Shown: piece by piece, positions 1 to 8,223 of the stretch
Layout of the letters: the number at the start of each line of letters is the position of its first letter
How positions within the stretch are numbered: the first letter of the stretch is position 1
Assembly: GCF_003719305.1 (NCBI RefSeq)
Contig: NZ_RARC01000002.1
Location: forward strand, 124,001 to 188,000
Direction of reading: 5' to 3'
Source of the DNA: Mycolicibacterium stellerae
GTDB lineage: Bacteria; Actinomycetota; Actinomycetes; Mycobacteriales; Mycobacteriaceae
DNA length: 64,000 nt
Translations under genes and position numbers: made by a program
Notes under the pieces: model-generated
Database searches by the model: none
Seen by the model: only the letters and a program-made list of their open reading frames with translations
Told to the model about the DNA's origin: nothing

Positions 1-385
1 ACCGCGGGTCTTCCCTGACCTTCTCCTCCACTCCCGTCATGTGCTCGACAAGGTAGGACGGAAACCGGCCGGGGATCGGTTTCCACGAGTCGATCACCCT
101 GGCCGTCAGATCGACGACGGCCTCGTAGACCATCTTCGCCGCGGCGTCATACATCGTGACGAATGCGCGCCGGGGAATGTCGGCAAGACCTTCGAAGGTG
201 AGCGCGGCGTTCTTGTCCGGCTCGGCGAGCTGGATCATCACGAACCTGGTTGTCGGAGTGGAGTACTCCGAGTCCGTGATGATCGCAGCCGCGGACTCGA
301 TCTCCGCACCGGTCAGCGGGTCGAGCGGGTACGGCGTGCCGTCCCCCGTCGTGCCCTCATGCAGTTCAGTGCTTTCCATCGTCAT
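1..385 (-). CDS. Copper amine oxidase (primary-amine oxidase), N-terminal part
   Basis: The gene runs off the left edge; about 128 N-terminal residues are visible. The start MTMESTELHEG is followed by YPLDPLTGAEIESAA, the typical opening of the N2 domain of copper/topaquinone amine oxidases, and by a stretch ending in a KPIPGRFPSY segment. The topaquinone tyrosine and copper histidines would lie beyond the window. The family oxidises primary amines to aldehydes with release of ammonia and peroxide. The start is 5 bases after the stop of the APC permease, with GGAGG 10 bases before the ATG, so the two are probably co-transcribed and the permease probably supplies the amine. An in-frame ATG at 379 is an alternative start. 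The family call rests on the N-terminus only. Confidence 0.75.
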   Translation of the reverse strand, partial: MTMESTELHEGTTGDGTPYPLDPLTGAEIESAAAIITDSEYSTPTTRFVMIQLAEPDKNAALTFEGLADIPRRAFVTMYDAAAKMVYEAVVDLTARVIDSWKPIPGRFPSYLVEHMTGVEEKVREDPR

Positions 386-390
386 GCGCT

Positions 391-1944
391 TCAGGCCTCC
401 GACTTCGTTTCGGATTTGGTCAGATCGAGCACCGCGAGGTGCGCCAGTGCGTCCTCAGCCGACGTCTTGTGCGCTGAACGCCTGCCGAAGAAGTACACGA
501 CCACACCGAGGGCCACCATGCCGAGGCTGATGCTGCCGACCCACATCATCCACTCGGCATCCCCGACGCCGGCACTCGTGAGCCAGGATTTCGCGAACGA
601 GTAGTAGATGCCGCCGATGGTGCCGATGGTGCCGACGACGACGGTGATCCAGACGCCGACCATGCCGCCCGGGATCCGCCAGAACGTCTCGTTGGCGTAG
701 CGATCCGCGTACTTCTTTCGGGCGATGATCACTGGGAACAGGAAGAAGAAGCCGGAGATCAACCACACCGTCGAAAGGCCGCCCTGCAGGAAGATCGTCG
801 TATTGACCAGGCTGCTCTGCGAGTACAGCCCGATCAGGATCAGAGACGAGATCACGCCCTGGATCAAGATGGCGGACACTGGGTTACGCGTACGAGGGTT
901 CAGGTGGGTGAAGATCCTGGGTAGGTGGCGTTCCAAGCCCGAGACGAAGATCAACCGGGAGTACGCCACCTGGTAGGTCATCAATGCCACGATGACGATC
1001 AGGGCCAACACGATGGCGCAGATCTCCATCAGACCGGGGAAACCGGCGACGTCCAGCATGCCGATGACGCCTGTTACGGCGTCGATCTCGTCGGTGGGCA
1101 ACGCCATCATGGTGCCGAGTGTCGTCAGCAGGTAGATCACCACCAGGGCCGTTGAACCCCAGAGGATCATCCGCGGGCCGCTCTTGCGCACCGAGAGGAA
1201 CTCCGCGCCCATGTTGTACGGGGTCTCGACGCCGAGCAGGTACAGCAGCACAGTGCCGTAAAGGAAGCCCGACACCGCGAAATTCGGAATAGTCGCGTCC
1301 GACCAGCTGAACGGCGTCGCCGAGCCGTTTTTCACGGCGAACAACAGCCCGCAGATGAAGATCGTCAGGGCGAGTATTCCGAAGATGACGAAGACCACGT
1401 TCATGATCCGTTGGTTGGCGGCCAGTTTCGCCAGTGCCAGCCCGACTACCGTCCATAGGATCACCAGCTGCAGGATGACGCTCGTCATTACCCCCAGTTC
1501 GGCGTGAAAGGCCAGCAGGAGGAACGACAGCACCACTGCTGGCGAGGACGCGGCGTTGAGAATCACCGGAACCCAAGACAGGTAGCCGCCGACGAAACCC
1601 CATGTCTCCCCCATCGTCCTGGTGGCCCAGATGTAGACGCCACCCTGACCGGGCCACAGGTTTCCGAGTTCGACCACAGCCATGCCTGCTGGCACCAGGA
1701 ACGTGAGGATGCCGAGAATCCACATCGGAATGGCGGTCCATCCGCCGGTGGCCATCACCGACGAGCCGGTGATCCAGCAGATGATGAAGACGTAGGCGGC
1801 CGTCAGGCCGAACGTGCTCATCACCTTGGGCAGGATCTGTTCGGGGACCAACTCCGTGGTCATCAGTTTGTCACGGTCGGCGGTGCCGACCATCCCGTTC
1901 TTGTCGGCGGATGAGGGCGGCGTCGCCTCGAGCTCTTGTGTCAT
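391..1944 (-). CDS. APC-family amino acid/amine permease
   Basis: A 517-aa, strongly hydrophobic protein with about 12 membrane segments between residues 45 and 490 and a charged C-terminal tail. It fits the amino acid-polyamine-organocation superfamily in length and in its first helices (GGWTAIPMW, then a WPGQGGVYIW segment like the glutamate/GABA antiporter and amine permease branch). GGGAGA lies just before the ATG. It starts 25 bases after the ABC ATPase and ends 5 bases before the amine oxidase. That pairing suggests uptake of a primary amine or amino acid for oxidation. The substrate cannot be read from the sequence. Confidence 0.85.
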   Translation of the reverse strand: MTQELEATPPSSADKNGMVGTADRDKLMTTELVPEQILPKVMSTFGLTAAYVFIICWITGSSVMATGGWTAIPMWILGILTFLVPAGMAVVELGNLWPGQGGVYIWATRTMGETWGFVGGYLSWVPVILNAASSPAVVLSFLLLAFHAELGVMTSVILQLVILWTVVGLALAKLAANQRIMNVVFVIFGILALTIFICGLLFAVKNGSATPFSWSDATIPNFAVSGFLYGTVLLYLLGVETPYNMGAEFLSVRKSGPRMILWGSTALVVIYLLTTLGTMMALPTDEIDAVTGVIGMLDVAGFPGLMEICAIVLALIVIVALMTYQVAYSRLIFVSGLERHLPRIFTHLNPRTRNPVSAILIQGVISSLILIGLYSQSSLVNTTIFLQGGLSTVWLISGFFFLFPVIIARKKYADRYANETFWRIPGGMVGVWITVVVGTIGTIGGIYYSFAKSWLTSAGVGDAEWMMWVGSISLGMVALGVVVYFFGRRSAHKTSAEDALAHLAVLDLTKSETKSEA

Positions 1945-1969
1945 TGCTGGTCTCCCAAAGTCTTTGGGC

Positions 1970-2701
1970 CTATTGGAGGATTTGTCCGTCTTTCATCCGG
2001 ACGACACGGCTCGCTTCGTCGGCCACCGTGGGGTCATGGGTGCTGGCGACCACCGTGACGCCGAGCGTCGAACACAGGTCGCGCAGCATGCGCACCACCG
2101 TCTCCCCCGTGCGGTGGTCGAGGTTGGCCGTCGGTTCGTCGGCGAGGACGAGCGTCGGGTTGCTGATCAGTGAGCGGGCGATGGCGGTGCGTTGCTGTTC
2201 GCCGCCCGACATCTTAGTGGGCTGGTGGTCGACCCGATGGCCGAGCCCGACGAGTTCGAGAAGCTCCAACGCCCTCTTGCGCAACGACTTGCGGTCGTAG
2301 GGCTCGAACATCAGCGGCAGCTCGACGTTCTCGACCGCTGACAGGAACGGGATCAGGTTGTAGCTCTGGAAGATGAAGCCGATGGTGTCGTGGCGCAGCG
2401 CGGCGAACTGGCTCTCGGTCAGGGCCGACGTGTCGCGGCCACCGACCTTGATGGTGCCCTTGGTTGGTCGATCGAGACCGCCGATCATGTTCAGCAGGGT
2501 CGACTTGCCGCTGCCGCTTGGACCCATCAGGCAGACGAATTCTCCTGGCATCACGGTCAAGTCGGCGGCGACGAGCGCCTTGACCACCTCGTCGCCGAGC
2601 TTGTGCAGCTTCCACACGTTCGATATCTCGATGACGGGTGCCCGCTCTTCGTTTTCGAGGGGAAGTACCGTCGTTTCGGTTCTGTCTTCGATGGCGGTCA
2701 T
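1970..2701 (-). CDS. ABC transporter ATP-binding protein, LolD/MacB type
   Basis: A 243-aa ATPase of the FtsE/LolD/MacB group. It has a Walker A GPSGSGKST at residues 60-68, a Q-loop FQSYNLIPF, the signature MSGGEQQ at 164-170, Walker B LVLADEP at 184-190, a D-loop NLDHRTG and the switch histidine in STHDP. The start follows a GGGAGG ribosome site and lies one base beyond the stop of the upstream permease gene. With the two FtsX-like permeases it forms a complete exporter or mechanotransmission complex. The substrate is unknown; such mycobacterial complexes are usually linked to lipid or peptide export or cell-envelope work. Confidence 0.9.
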   Translation of the reverse strand: MTAIEDRTETTVLPLENEERAPVIEISNVWKLHKLGDEVVKALVAADLTVMPGEFVCLMGPSGSGKSTLLNMIGGLDRPTKGTIKVGGRDTSALTESQFAALRHDTIGFIFQSYNLIPFLSAVENVELPLMFEPYDRKSLRKRALELLELVGLGHRVDHQPTKMSGGEQQRTAIARSLISNPTLVLADEPTANLDHRTGETVVRMLRDLCSTLGVTVVASTHDPTVADEASRVVRMKDGQILQ

Positions 2702-2702
2702 A

Positions 2703-3269
2703 TCAGCCTCCCGCTGTCAGAGATCGGATTGGTGGCCGCGAGGCCGCGTTCCAGGTGGGCACGAAGCTGGTGATGGCGGCCGCAACGATGCTGACTCCGA
2801 GCGCGATCCCAACGCCGAGGCTCAGGCCCGCCGTCGACACCCCCGTTGCCACCACCCCCGTCATGGCGAGCACAACTCCGGTCAGCGCCGCCAGGGCGGC
2901 TCCCGCGAAAGCTCCCAGTACCGAGGAGATGACGGGTTCGACGAGCAGCGCCGCAATGACGGGCTTGCGCGGCACGCCGTTGGCGCTGAGCACGCCGAGC
3001 TCGCGGGTCCGGTGGGCGACGGTCCTGGTTGTGATGACCGCGACCTCGACCACACCGACGAGAAGTACTGTGACCGCGATCAGCACGACGGCACGCCCGA
3101 TTTCGTCTGCGTGCCCAAGGGATACCGACTGTGCGCGGATTCCTTCGGACATGCCGAAGACGATCACCACGAGGAATGCGCCGGTGGCGGTGGTGACGAC
3201 GGGCAGCACCATCTCGGCGATTCGCCGGCGTGCCGATAACCAGCCGTAAGACAAACCTTTACGGATCAT
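2703..3269 (-). CDS. FtsX-like ABC transporter permease (short)
   Basis: A 188-aa membrane protein starting MIRKGLSYGWLSARRR. It has one N-terminal segment, then three C-terminal segments arranged as in an FtsX/MacB permease core (RELGVLSANGVPRK before the last two helices). The reading frame is open further upstream, but the ATG at 3269 overlaps the stop of the preceding permease as ATGA, which fixes the start. It is much shorter than a full MacB permease because the large extracellular domain is missing, so it probably pairs with the longer permease at 3269-4432. Confidence 0.8.
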   Translation of the reverse strand: MIRKGLSYGWLSARRRIAEMVLPVVTTATGAFLVVIVFGMSEGIRAQSVSLGHADEIGRAVVLIAVTVLLVGVVEVAVITTRTVAHRTRELGVLSANGVPRKPVIAALLVEPVISSVLGAFAGAALAALTGVVLAMTGVVATGVSTAGLSLGVGIALGVSIVAAAITSFVPTWNAASRPPIRSLTAGG

Positions 3270-4432
3270 CAGCGGTCCCCCAGGAGGTCGACGGGTCGTT
3301 GTTGAAGCAGTCGGTGCACGGGAACGAGCGCCCCGACGATCGCCATGGCAGGCAGAAAGGCGGCTACCATGGCCGAAGCCTGCAGCCACGCCGTTGGTGT
3401 CGCAATCCCCGGAATCACCAGTGCCACAGCGATACCCGCGCCGAGAATGCCGACCAGATAGGCGGCGACGAACACGATCGCCGATTCGACGAGAAAGAAG
3501 TACAGCACCTCGTCGGCCAGACCGATGCTCGACATGATGCCGAACTCTCGTCTGCGCTCCTGCACCGCGGCCAGGAAGGACGACACGGCGATCACGAAGC
3601 CAAGGCCGAGGCCGATCATCGAGATCAGGCCGAGCGTCGAACTGGTCACCTTGCCTGAGAACAGCGCGGAGAAACTCTGCTCGAATGTCAGCGGGCCGGT
3701 TCCGCCTACTGTGTCGTAGATCAGCCCGTGTCCTGCGGGGTCCGGCATGACCGACGGATCCGGCGTCGACTCGAGGCCGACCTCGGCTGCGAACGTCCGG
3801 CCGAGATCGCGCTTCTTCTCGTCACCGGGCGGCGCGAAGATCAACCACCAGCCGTTGCTGCCGACGACGGTCTGTGCGAGCGACGAAGCGACCGTCATCG
3901 ACTGACCGCTGCCGGATACGTCGACGACCAGGCTTCGTCCCCCGACCACGACCCGATCGCCGGGCCTCAGGCCGAGTCGTTCGGCGAGCGGAGCACCCAA
4001 TATCGCTTGTCCGCTGGGGGTTTCGTCGTTGCCACGTAATGAGACCCGCTGCCCGTTGATCTCCGCGATACCCGAAAGCGTGCGGGCGACCTTCCAACCC
4101 TTCGGCGCTGCGAACGCAGGAGCGGGGCCGTTGGCCACCAACGCCTGCGCGTCGGCGTCGTACTGCACGCCCGTGGCGGGAACCGCCCACAGTTGCGCTC
4201 CGCCCAGCACGTCGGTCACCGAGTCGGCCCCGGTGATCGCGAAACTGGAGGAGATGGTGCGCACGACCGTCACACATGCGATCGCAAGCGCGATGCCGAG
4301 GACCGACAGTAGGAACCGCTCGGGCCGCCTGCGGATGTTGGCCAGCGCGAACCGGACAAGACACATGAATGTGTTGCCGGAAGCGGTGGCGATCGTCGGT
4401 GACCGAAGTGTGGTGGGCGCAGAGGTCTCCAC
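3269..4432 (-). CDS. MacB/FtsX-like ABC transporter permease
   Basis: A 387-aa protein. A membrane segment near residues 38-60 follows FALANIRRRPERF. A long extracytoplasmic domain (about 65-260) comes next, then three membrane segments (about 270-375) separated by an RRREFGIMSSIGL loop typical of FtsX permeases. It is the first gene of a three-gene ABC cassette, coupled by ATGA to the second permease. The GTG start has no clear ribosome site; the ATG at 4366, directly before FALANIRRR, is an alternative. Its partner ATPase is at 1970-2701. Confidence 0.85.
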   Translation of the reverse strand: METSAPTTLRSPTIATASGNTFMCLVRFALANIRRRPERFLLSVLGIALAIACVTVVRTISSSFAITGADSVTDVLGGAQLWAVPATGVQYDADAQALVANGPAPAFAAPKGWKVARTLSGIAEINGQRVSLRGNDETPSGQAILGAPLAERLGLRPGDRVVVGGRSLVVDVSGSGQSMTVASSLAQTVVGSNGWWLIFAPPGDEKKRDLGRTFAAEVGLESTPDPSVMPDPAGHGLIYDTVGGTGPLTFEQSFSALFSGKVTSSTLGLISMIGLGLGFVIAVSSFLAAVQERRREFGIMSSIGLADEVLYFFLVESAIVFVAAYLVGILGAGIAVALVIPGIATPTAWLQASAMVAAFLPAMAIVGALVPVHRLLQQRPVDLLGDR

Positions 4433-4459
4433 AGCAAGGATGGTCAGCCCGTAAAGTTT

Positions 4460-4486
4460 CGCCGACTTCCACGCTGAATGTCGGCG
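4460..4486 (-). terminator. Hairpin downstream of the amidase gene
   Basis: A 7-bp perfect inverted repeat, CGCCGAC and GTCGGCG with a 13-base loop, lies between the amidase stop and the start of the ABC cassette. Read on the minus strand it is followed by AAACTTTACG rather than a strong T run, so it could be a weak terminator for the amidase or a regulatory site for the permease operon. A second repeat, CAACGGAT/ATCCGTTG at 4532-4558, spans the amidase stop codon. Confidence 0.3.
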
Positions 4487-4548
4487 TTGTTAACTCAGGC
4501 GGGTTCCCGTTACGGCGCTGTGTCCAATACGCAACGGATTTCGTTGTC

Positions 4549-5955
4549 TTATCCGTTGATGCGCGACCAGGGCCGAGCCGCTTCGAGCTCATAGGCCAGT
4601 TCAAGAAGTCGGGTTTCGTTGCCCCTCACCGTGGACAGCATCATTCCGACCGGAAGACCCGCGGCCGATTCCGCGAGCGGAAGCGAGATCGCCGGGTCGC
4701 CGGTCGCGTTCTGCAGCGGCGTGAAGGCCACCCAGTCCATCAGCCGGTCCATGATCTGTTCATAAGGGGCGGTCGGATCGAGGTGGCCGATGCGCGGCGT
4801 CTCGTGAGCAAGCGTCGGCATGAGCACCGCATCGAAGGTCGCCGACAGTCGGGCAGTGACCCGTCGTGATGCCGACAATCGCGCGATCGCCAGCGGCAGC
4901 TTGTATAGACTCCGCGCCGCACCGCGATCGAGACCCAGCGTCAGATTGTCCAACTTGGTCCGGTCGAAGCTCGGCCCGACCATCCGACGTCCACCGCGCA
5001 CGATGGCGAACGCGAGGAACTGCCAGTAGAGAAGGAAGTCGTCCTTGAAGCGGGCCGGCACCGGGTTGTCGATCTCGGTTACTTTGTGTCCGAGCTCCTC
5101 CAGCAGCGCCGCCGCCTTGAGGGTCAACTCCCGGACTTCCGGGCTTGCCTCCCTCACAACGGATTTCGTACAAACCGCGATGTGCAGCCGCTGCTTACCC
5201 GGGTGGGTGACATCCCCGACGGGAGGTAGTTTCGGGTTGCTGTACGCGCGCTCCGCCTCGCGCAGGAACGCCGCGGTATCGCGGACAGACCGGCTGACCA
5301 CCCCGTTGGCGACGAGGTGCAGCGGCATCTGGGCGGCTTTTTCGTCGAGCGGCAGCCGACCCCTTGTGGGCTTCAGACCGACAAGCCCGTTGCATGCCGC
5401 CGGGATTCGAATAGAGCCACCGCCGTCGTTGGCGTGTGCGATGGGCACCACGCCAGCCGCGACGAACGCACCGGCCCCCGACGAGGACGCGCCTGCGGTG
5501 TGGTCGGTGTTCCACGGATTCCGAACGGGCCCGATCCGCGGATGTTCAGCCGATCCGCTGAAGCCGAACTCCGACATCTGGGTCTTGCCCAGCGGCACAA
5601 GGCCAGTGGACAGAAAGACCCGCGCGAATGCACCGTCGGCCCGCATCGGCCGTGGCTCCCACGCGTCGGTGCCCTCCATCGTCGGCATGCCCGCGACGGC
5701 GACGTTGTCCTTGATGAAGGTCGGCACGCCGTCGAAGTAGCCGCCGTAAGGGCGCGCCGCGTCGGCACGGCCGCGCGCACGGTCGAACGCCTCGTACGCG
5801 AGACCGTTCAACGCCGGGTTGACCGCCTCGGTGCGGGCGATCGCCGCCTCGACGAGCTCTGCCGCCGAGACGTCGCCCGCGCGGAGCGCGTCGACGAGAC
5901 CTACTGCGTCATGGTCGCCGAGGGCGTCGTCGCCGAAGGCGTCAATACGGGCCAT
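4549..5955 (-). CDS. amiC: Amidase signature family enzyme
   Basis: A 468-aa amidase of the GatA/AmiC family. The Ser-cisSer-Lys triad is visible: lysine in FIKDN (about residue 82), the Gly/Ser-rich AGASSSGAG segment (about 151-160) and the nucleophile segment GGGSIRIPA (about 180). The family hydrolyses carboxamides to acids and ammonia, and the natural substrate is unknown. Length and context match M. tuberculosis amiC (Rv2888c), which there abuts tsf; here about 9 kb separates them. The ATG has no good ribosome site. Confidence 0.85.
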   Translation of the reverse strand: MARIDAFGDDALGDHDAVGLVDALRAGDVSAAELVEAAIARTEAVNPALNGLAYEAFDRARGRADAARPYGGYFDGVPTFIKDNVAVAGMPTMEGTDAWEPRPMRADGAFARVFLSTGLVPLGKTQMSEFGFSGSAEHPRIGPVRNPWNTDHTAGASSSGAGAFVAAGVVPIAHANDGGGSIRIPAACNGLVGLKPTRGRLPLDEKAAQMPLHLVANGVVSRSVRDTAAFLREAERAYSNPKLPPVGDVTHPGKQRLHIAVCTKSVVREASPEVRELTLKAAALLEELGHKVTEIDNPVPARFKDDFLLYWQFLAFAIVRGGRRMVGPSFDRTKLDNLTLGLDRGAARSLYKLPLAIARLSASRRVTARLSATFDAVLMPTLAHETPRIGHLDPTAPYEQIMDRLMDWVAFTPLQNATGDPAISLPLAESAAGLPVGMMLSTVRGNETRLLELAYELEAARPWSRING

Positions 5956-6002
5956 TCAGTGACGGTACCAAGTCGTACCGCTGCCGGTTAGGCCGTAACC
6001 TC

Positions 6003-6131
6003 TGGTTGGTGCGCCTTGGTGAGGCGATGCGGGCTGGCATCGCCGCCGTCCGAGGGCGCCGCTATCGGGTGCAACAGTGGGCCAACCTGTATCCGACGGC
6101 CGGCACCTCCCACTTGTATGACGTCGGGTGA
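6003..6131 (+). pseudogene. Relic of a zinc carboxypeptidase (M14) C-terminus
   Basis: The plus-strand frame ending at the TGA at 6129-6131 reads a short segment with AAVRGRRYRV and then YPTAGTSHLYDVG. This resembles the end of M14 metallocarboxypeptidases, where a G-x-x-Y block is followed by a Y-x-x-x-G-x-S-x-D-Y block. No start codon, zinc motif or upstream domain is present, and the frame merges into the amidase promoter region. The match is by eye and short, so it remains tentative. Nothing else is apparent between the amidase and GMC genes. Confidence 0.35.
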
Positions 6132-6210
6132 GGTTTGACAGTTGTTCGGTTGATTCTTGGACTTCCTTAGATGTACCGCGCCGAGGGATATGTCGGTGGC
6201 GGCGTCACGC

Positions 6211-7833
6211 TCAACTTTCCGAGGTGGATTGAGGAGCCACCGGAAGAGCGTGGTCGGCGCGCAGGATGTCGACTGCTCGTTCGCCGATGACCACACAGGG
6301 AGCTTGAGTGTTTCCGGTGGTCACCCGTGGCATGATGGAAGCATCGGCGATCCGAAGCCCATTGATTCCGTACACCTTCAGACGCCCGTCAACGACAGCC
6401 AGGGCGTCGGTGCCCATCTTGGCGGTGCCGGATTGGTGCCAGTAGGTTGAGGCCGCGTCCCTGACGAACCGTTCCAGTTCGGCGCCTTTGAGGGGGCCGG
6501 GCATGATTTCGCGTTTGGTGAACGGTCTCAGCTCTGCTGAGTTCCCAATTTCTCTGGCCAGCTCCACAGCGGTAATCGCCGCTTGGACATCGTCGGGGTG
6601 TGACAGGAAGTTGGCGTCGATGTCGACCGGATCGCTCGGCCTTGCACCGGTCAGTCGAATCTCGCCGCGGCTCTTGGCTTGCACCAGTCCGGGGAACAGG
6701 TTCCAGCCGGCTTCGGGCGGGCTGAATCGCCTAGTGTTCTCCGGGCTGGACGATTTGGCGAATTGCGCTTGGCATGTCTGCAAATCTGGGGAGTCCAGGC
6801 TCGTGTCGCTGCGCCAAAAGTAGGTTGCCTCCACGCCGTTGTTGTGTGGGGTGATCGGCTCGGCGGATTCCCACAGGCAGTCGAACCCGACGTGGTCCTG
6901 GAAGTTTTGGCCCACTCCCGGCAGGTGCTGAACGATTGGTATGCCGTGCTGACGAAGGTGGACGTCTTCGCCAATGCCGGACTGCATGAGGAGTTTGGGG
7001 GTGTTGATCGCGCCCAGGGAAAGCACCACGTCGCTGCCTGCATCGGCACGGTAGGTCGCGCCGCCGTGAACGAATTCCACACCGCTGACGGTGGTGCCGT
7101 CCAGTACCAGCCTGGTAACCAGCGCCCCTGAAAGCACCGTCAGATTGGGTTGACCGCGGTACGGGTGGACATATGAGCGGTAGGCGGATTCGCGGTATCC
7201 ATCACGTACGCGCAGGTCGAGAATCGACGCACCGCCGGAGCGTTCCATCATCTCGCCGTTGTGGCTGTCGAAGGTGGGGATACCGGCTGATTTCGCGCTT
7301 TCAACCGCGGCGTAGGCGATCGGGTGGGGGTCGGGCGCCGTCTGGACGAACACGGGACCACCTGTTCCCCGGTACCGGGGGTCGGTCGCGCCGTGCCAAT
7401 CCTCGATGCGGCGGTAGATGTCGAGCACAGATTCGTACCCCCAAGCCGGATCGCCAGACTGTGCGGCGAAGTAATCCCAGTCGTTGCGGTGCCCCCAGGC
7501 CCAAATCATGGTGTTGATACTCGACCCGCCGCCCAGAACCTTTCCCATCGACATCGGTACCGAGCGGCCGTTCACCCACCTGCCAGGGCTGGCATGGAAG
7601 TTCCAGTCCCGCTCCGTGCCTAAGTTCAACGGCCACTGGGCGGCCATCCGAACGGGCGGTGTCTCGTCATCCCCTCCGGCTTCGAGCAAGAGCACGCTGA
7701 CGTCGGGGTGTGCGGCGAGCCGGCCTGCCACAACCGATCCCGATGAGCCGGACCCGCACACGATGAAATCGAAATGCGGCGTGGCGTTGGACGCCGAGAA
7801 GAACTCGGTGAAACCGTCACTGATGGTGCTCAT
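6211..7833 (-). CDS. GMC-family FAD-dependent oxidoreductase (choline/alcohol dehydrogenase-like)
   Basis: A 540-aa flavoenzyme. The FAD-binding GSGSSGSVVAGRL with the downstream LLLEAGG lies at about residues 21-50, the first GMC signature GKVLGGGSSIN near 88, and the second signature GAINTPKLLMQSGIG around 265-280. The catalytic pair is visible as the histidine of YWHQSGT and the asparagine of TTGNTQAP near the C-terminus. The family oxidises alcohols to aldehydes or ketones. The frame is open for 27 further codons, but the ATG at 7833 follows AGGAG at good spacing and overlaps a small upstream frame as ATGA. A promoter and palindrome lie about 200 bp upstream. Confidence 0.9.
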   Translation of the reverse strand: MSTISDGFTEFFSASNATPHFDFIVCGSGSSGSVVAGRLAAHPDVSVLLLEAGGDDETPPVRMAAQWPLNLGTERDWNFHASPGRWVNGRSVPMSMGKVLGGGSSINTMIWAWGHRNDWDYFAAQSGDPAWGYESVLDIYRRIEDWHGATDPRYRGTGGPVFVQTAPDPHPIAYAAVESAKSAGIPTFDSHNGEMMERSGGASILDLRVRDGYRESAYRSYVHPYRGQPNLTVLSGALVTRLVLDGTTVSGVEFVHGGATYRADAGSDVVLSLGAINTPKLLMQSGIGEDVHLRQHGIPIVQHLPGVGQNFQDHVGFDCLWESAEPITPHNNGVEATYFWRSDTSLDSPDLQTCQAQFAKSSSPENTRRFSPPEAGWNLFPGLVQAKSRGEIRLTGARPSDPVDIDANFLSHPDDVQAAITAVELAREIGNSAELRPFTKREIMPGPLKGAELERFVRDAASTYWHQSGTAKMGTDALAVVDGRLKVYGINGLRIADASIMPRVTTGNTQAPCVVIGERAVDILRADHALPVAPQSTSES

Positions 7834-8027
7834 CTGGTGATGCTCCTGTCTAGTGCTGGCGCGAGAACTCGGAGCCGCTTGTCCGGTCCGCGTTCGGCCA
7901 CGGAGGTCTGGCAATCCATCGACATCAGTGTCGGCATCCCGATCGCTTGGGCTTCGTGGGGGTTCTGCGAAGTAGTCATCGACGAACCGCGCGATGTCGC
8001 GTGCTTGACCCAGACGGGAAATACCAT
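7830..8027 (-). CDS. Possible small leader protein before the GMC gene
   Basis: A 65-codon frame whose stop overlaps the GMC start as ATGA, the arrangement of translationally coupled genes. It begins directly downstream of the palindrome and promoter described at 8031-8080. It has no recognisable domain and no ribosome site before the ATG at 8027; an internal ATG at 7979 is an alternative. It may be a short unknown protein, a regulatory leader or chance. Confidence 0.3.
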   Translation of the reverse strand: MVFPVWVKHATSRGSSMTTSQNPHEAQAIGMPTLMSMDCQTSVAERGPDKRLRVLAPALDRSITR

Positions 8028-8030
8028 AGG

Positions 8031-8044
8031 ATCACGATCGTGAT
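8031..8044. promoter_or_regulatory. Perfect 14-bp palindrome, likely operator of the GMC gene
   Basis: ATCACGATCGTGAT is a perfect palindrome placed at about the expected transcription start of the GMC promoter (8052-8080). A near-copy, ATAACGATCGTAAT, lies before the esterase gene at 13134-13147. Two related sites in one gene block suggest a shared regulator; which one binds is not known. Confidence 0.55.
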
Positions 8045-8051
8045 ATAACGA

Positions 8052-8080
8052 ACTCTATTTCATAGGTGTGAGGGTGTCAA
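8052..8080 (-). promoter_or_regulatory. Sigma-70-type promoter for the GMC oxidoreductase
   Basis: On the minus strand a perfect -35 box TTGACA (8075-8080) is followed after exactly 17 bases by TAGAGT (8052-8057), which matches four of six bases of the -10 consensus. Transcription would begin near 8045, at the edge of the ATCACGATCGTGAT palindrome, so a bound repressor would block it. The sequence between here and the TetR gene contains a second, different palindrome. Confidence 0.6.
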
Positions 8081-8177
8081 GGTGGTGACCCGATAGATCC
8101 GCCGATGTAGCCAGAGCGCCGAAGTTGCGGCCCCTGCCACTGCGGCCCGCTGTACAATAGCGATGGCTATCCAATAG

Positions 8178-8200
8178 CAGTGTTTGTTGTGAAAACACTG
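8178..8200. promoter_or_regulatory. 23-bp inverted repeat before the TetR gene, likely its operator
   Basis: CAGTGTTT and AAACACTG form a perfect 8-bp inverted repeat around a 7-base centre, 23 bases before the ATG of the TetR gene. A possible -10 box TACAAT lies at 8153-8158, so the repeat would sit just downstream of the start of transcription. This is the usual arrangement of an autoregulatory TetR operator. The protein-site link is inferred from position. Confidence 0.6.
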
Positions 8201-8223
8201 ACAGCACATTTGACGAGGAAGAT

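Noticed and set aside
41..604. Open plus-strand frames of 124-187 codons at the left edge
   Set aside because: They are antisense to the amine oxidase and APC permease genes, have no domain and show Arg/His/Pro-rich composition typical of shadow frames in GC-rich DNA.
4532..4558. CAACGGAT/ATCCGTTG inverted repeat across the amidase stop codon
   Set aside because: It overlaps coding sequence and has no T-rich tail, so it is not called as a terminator.
5988..6296. 102-codon minus-strand frame between amiC and the GMC gene
   Set aside because: It overlaps the end of the GMC gene, lacks a ribosome site and has no recognisable domain; the plus-strand M14-like segment explains the region better.
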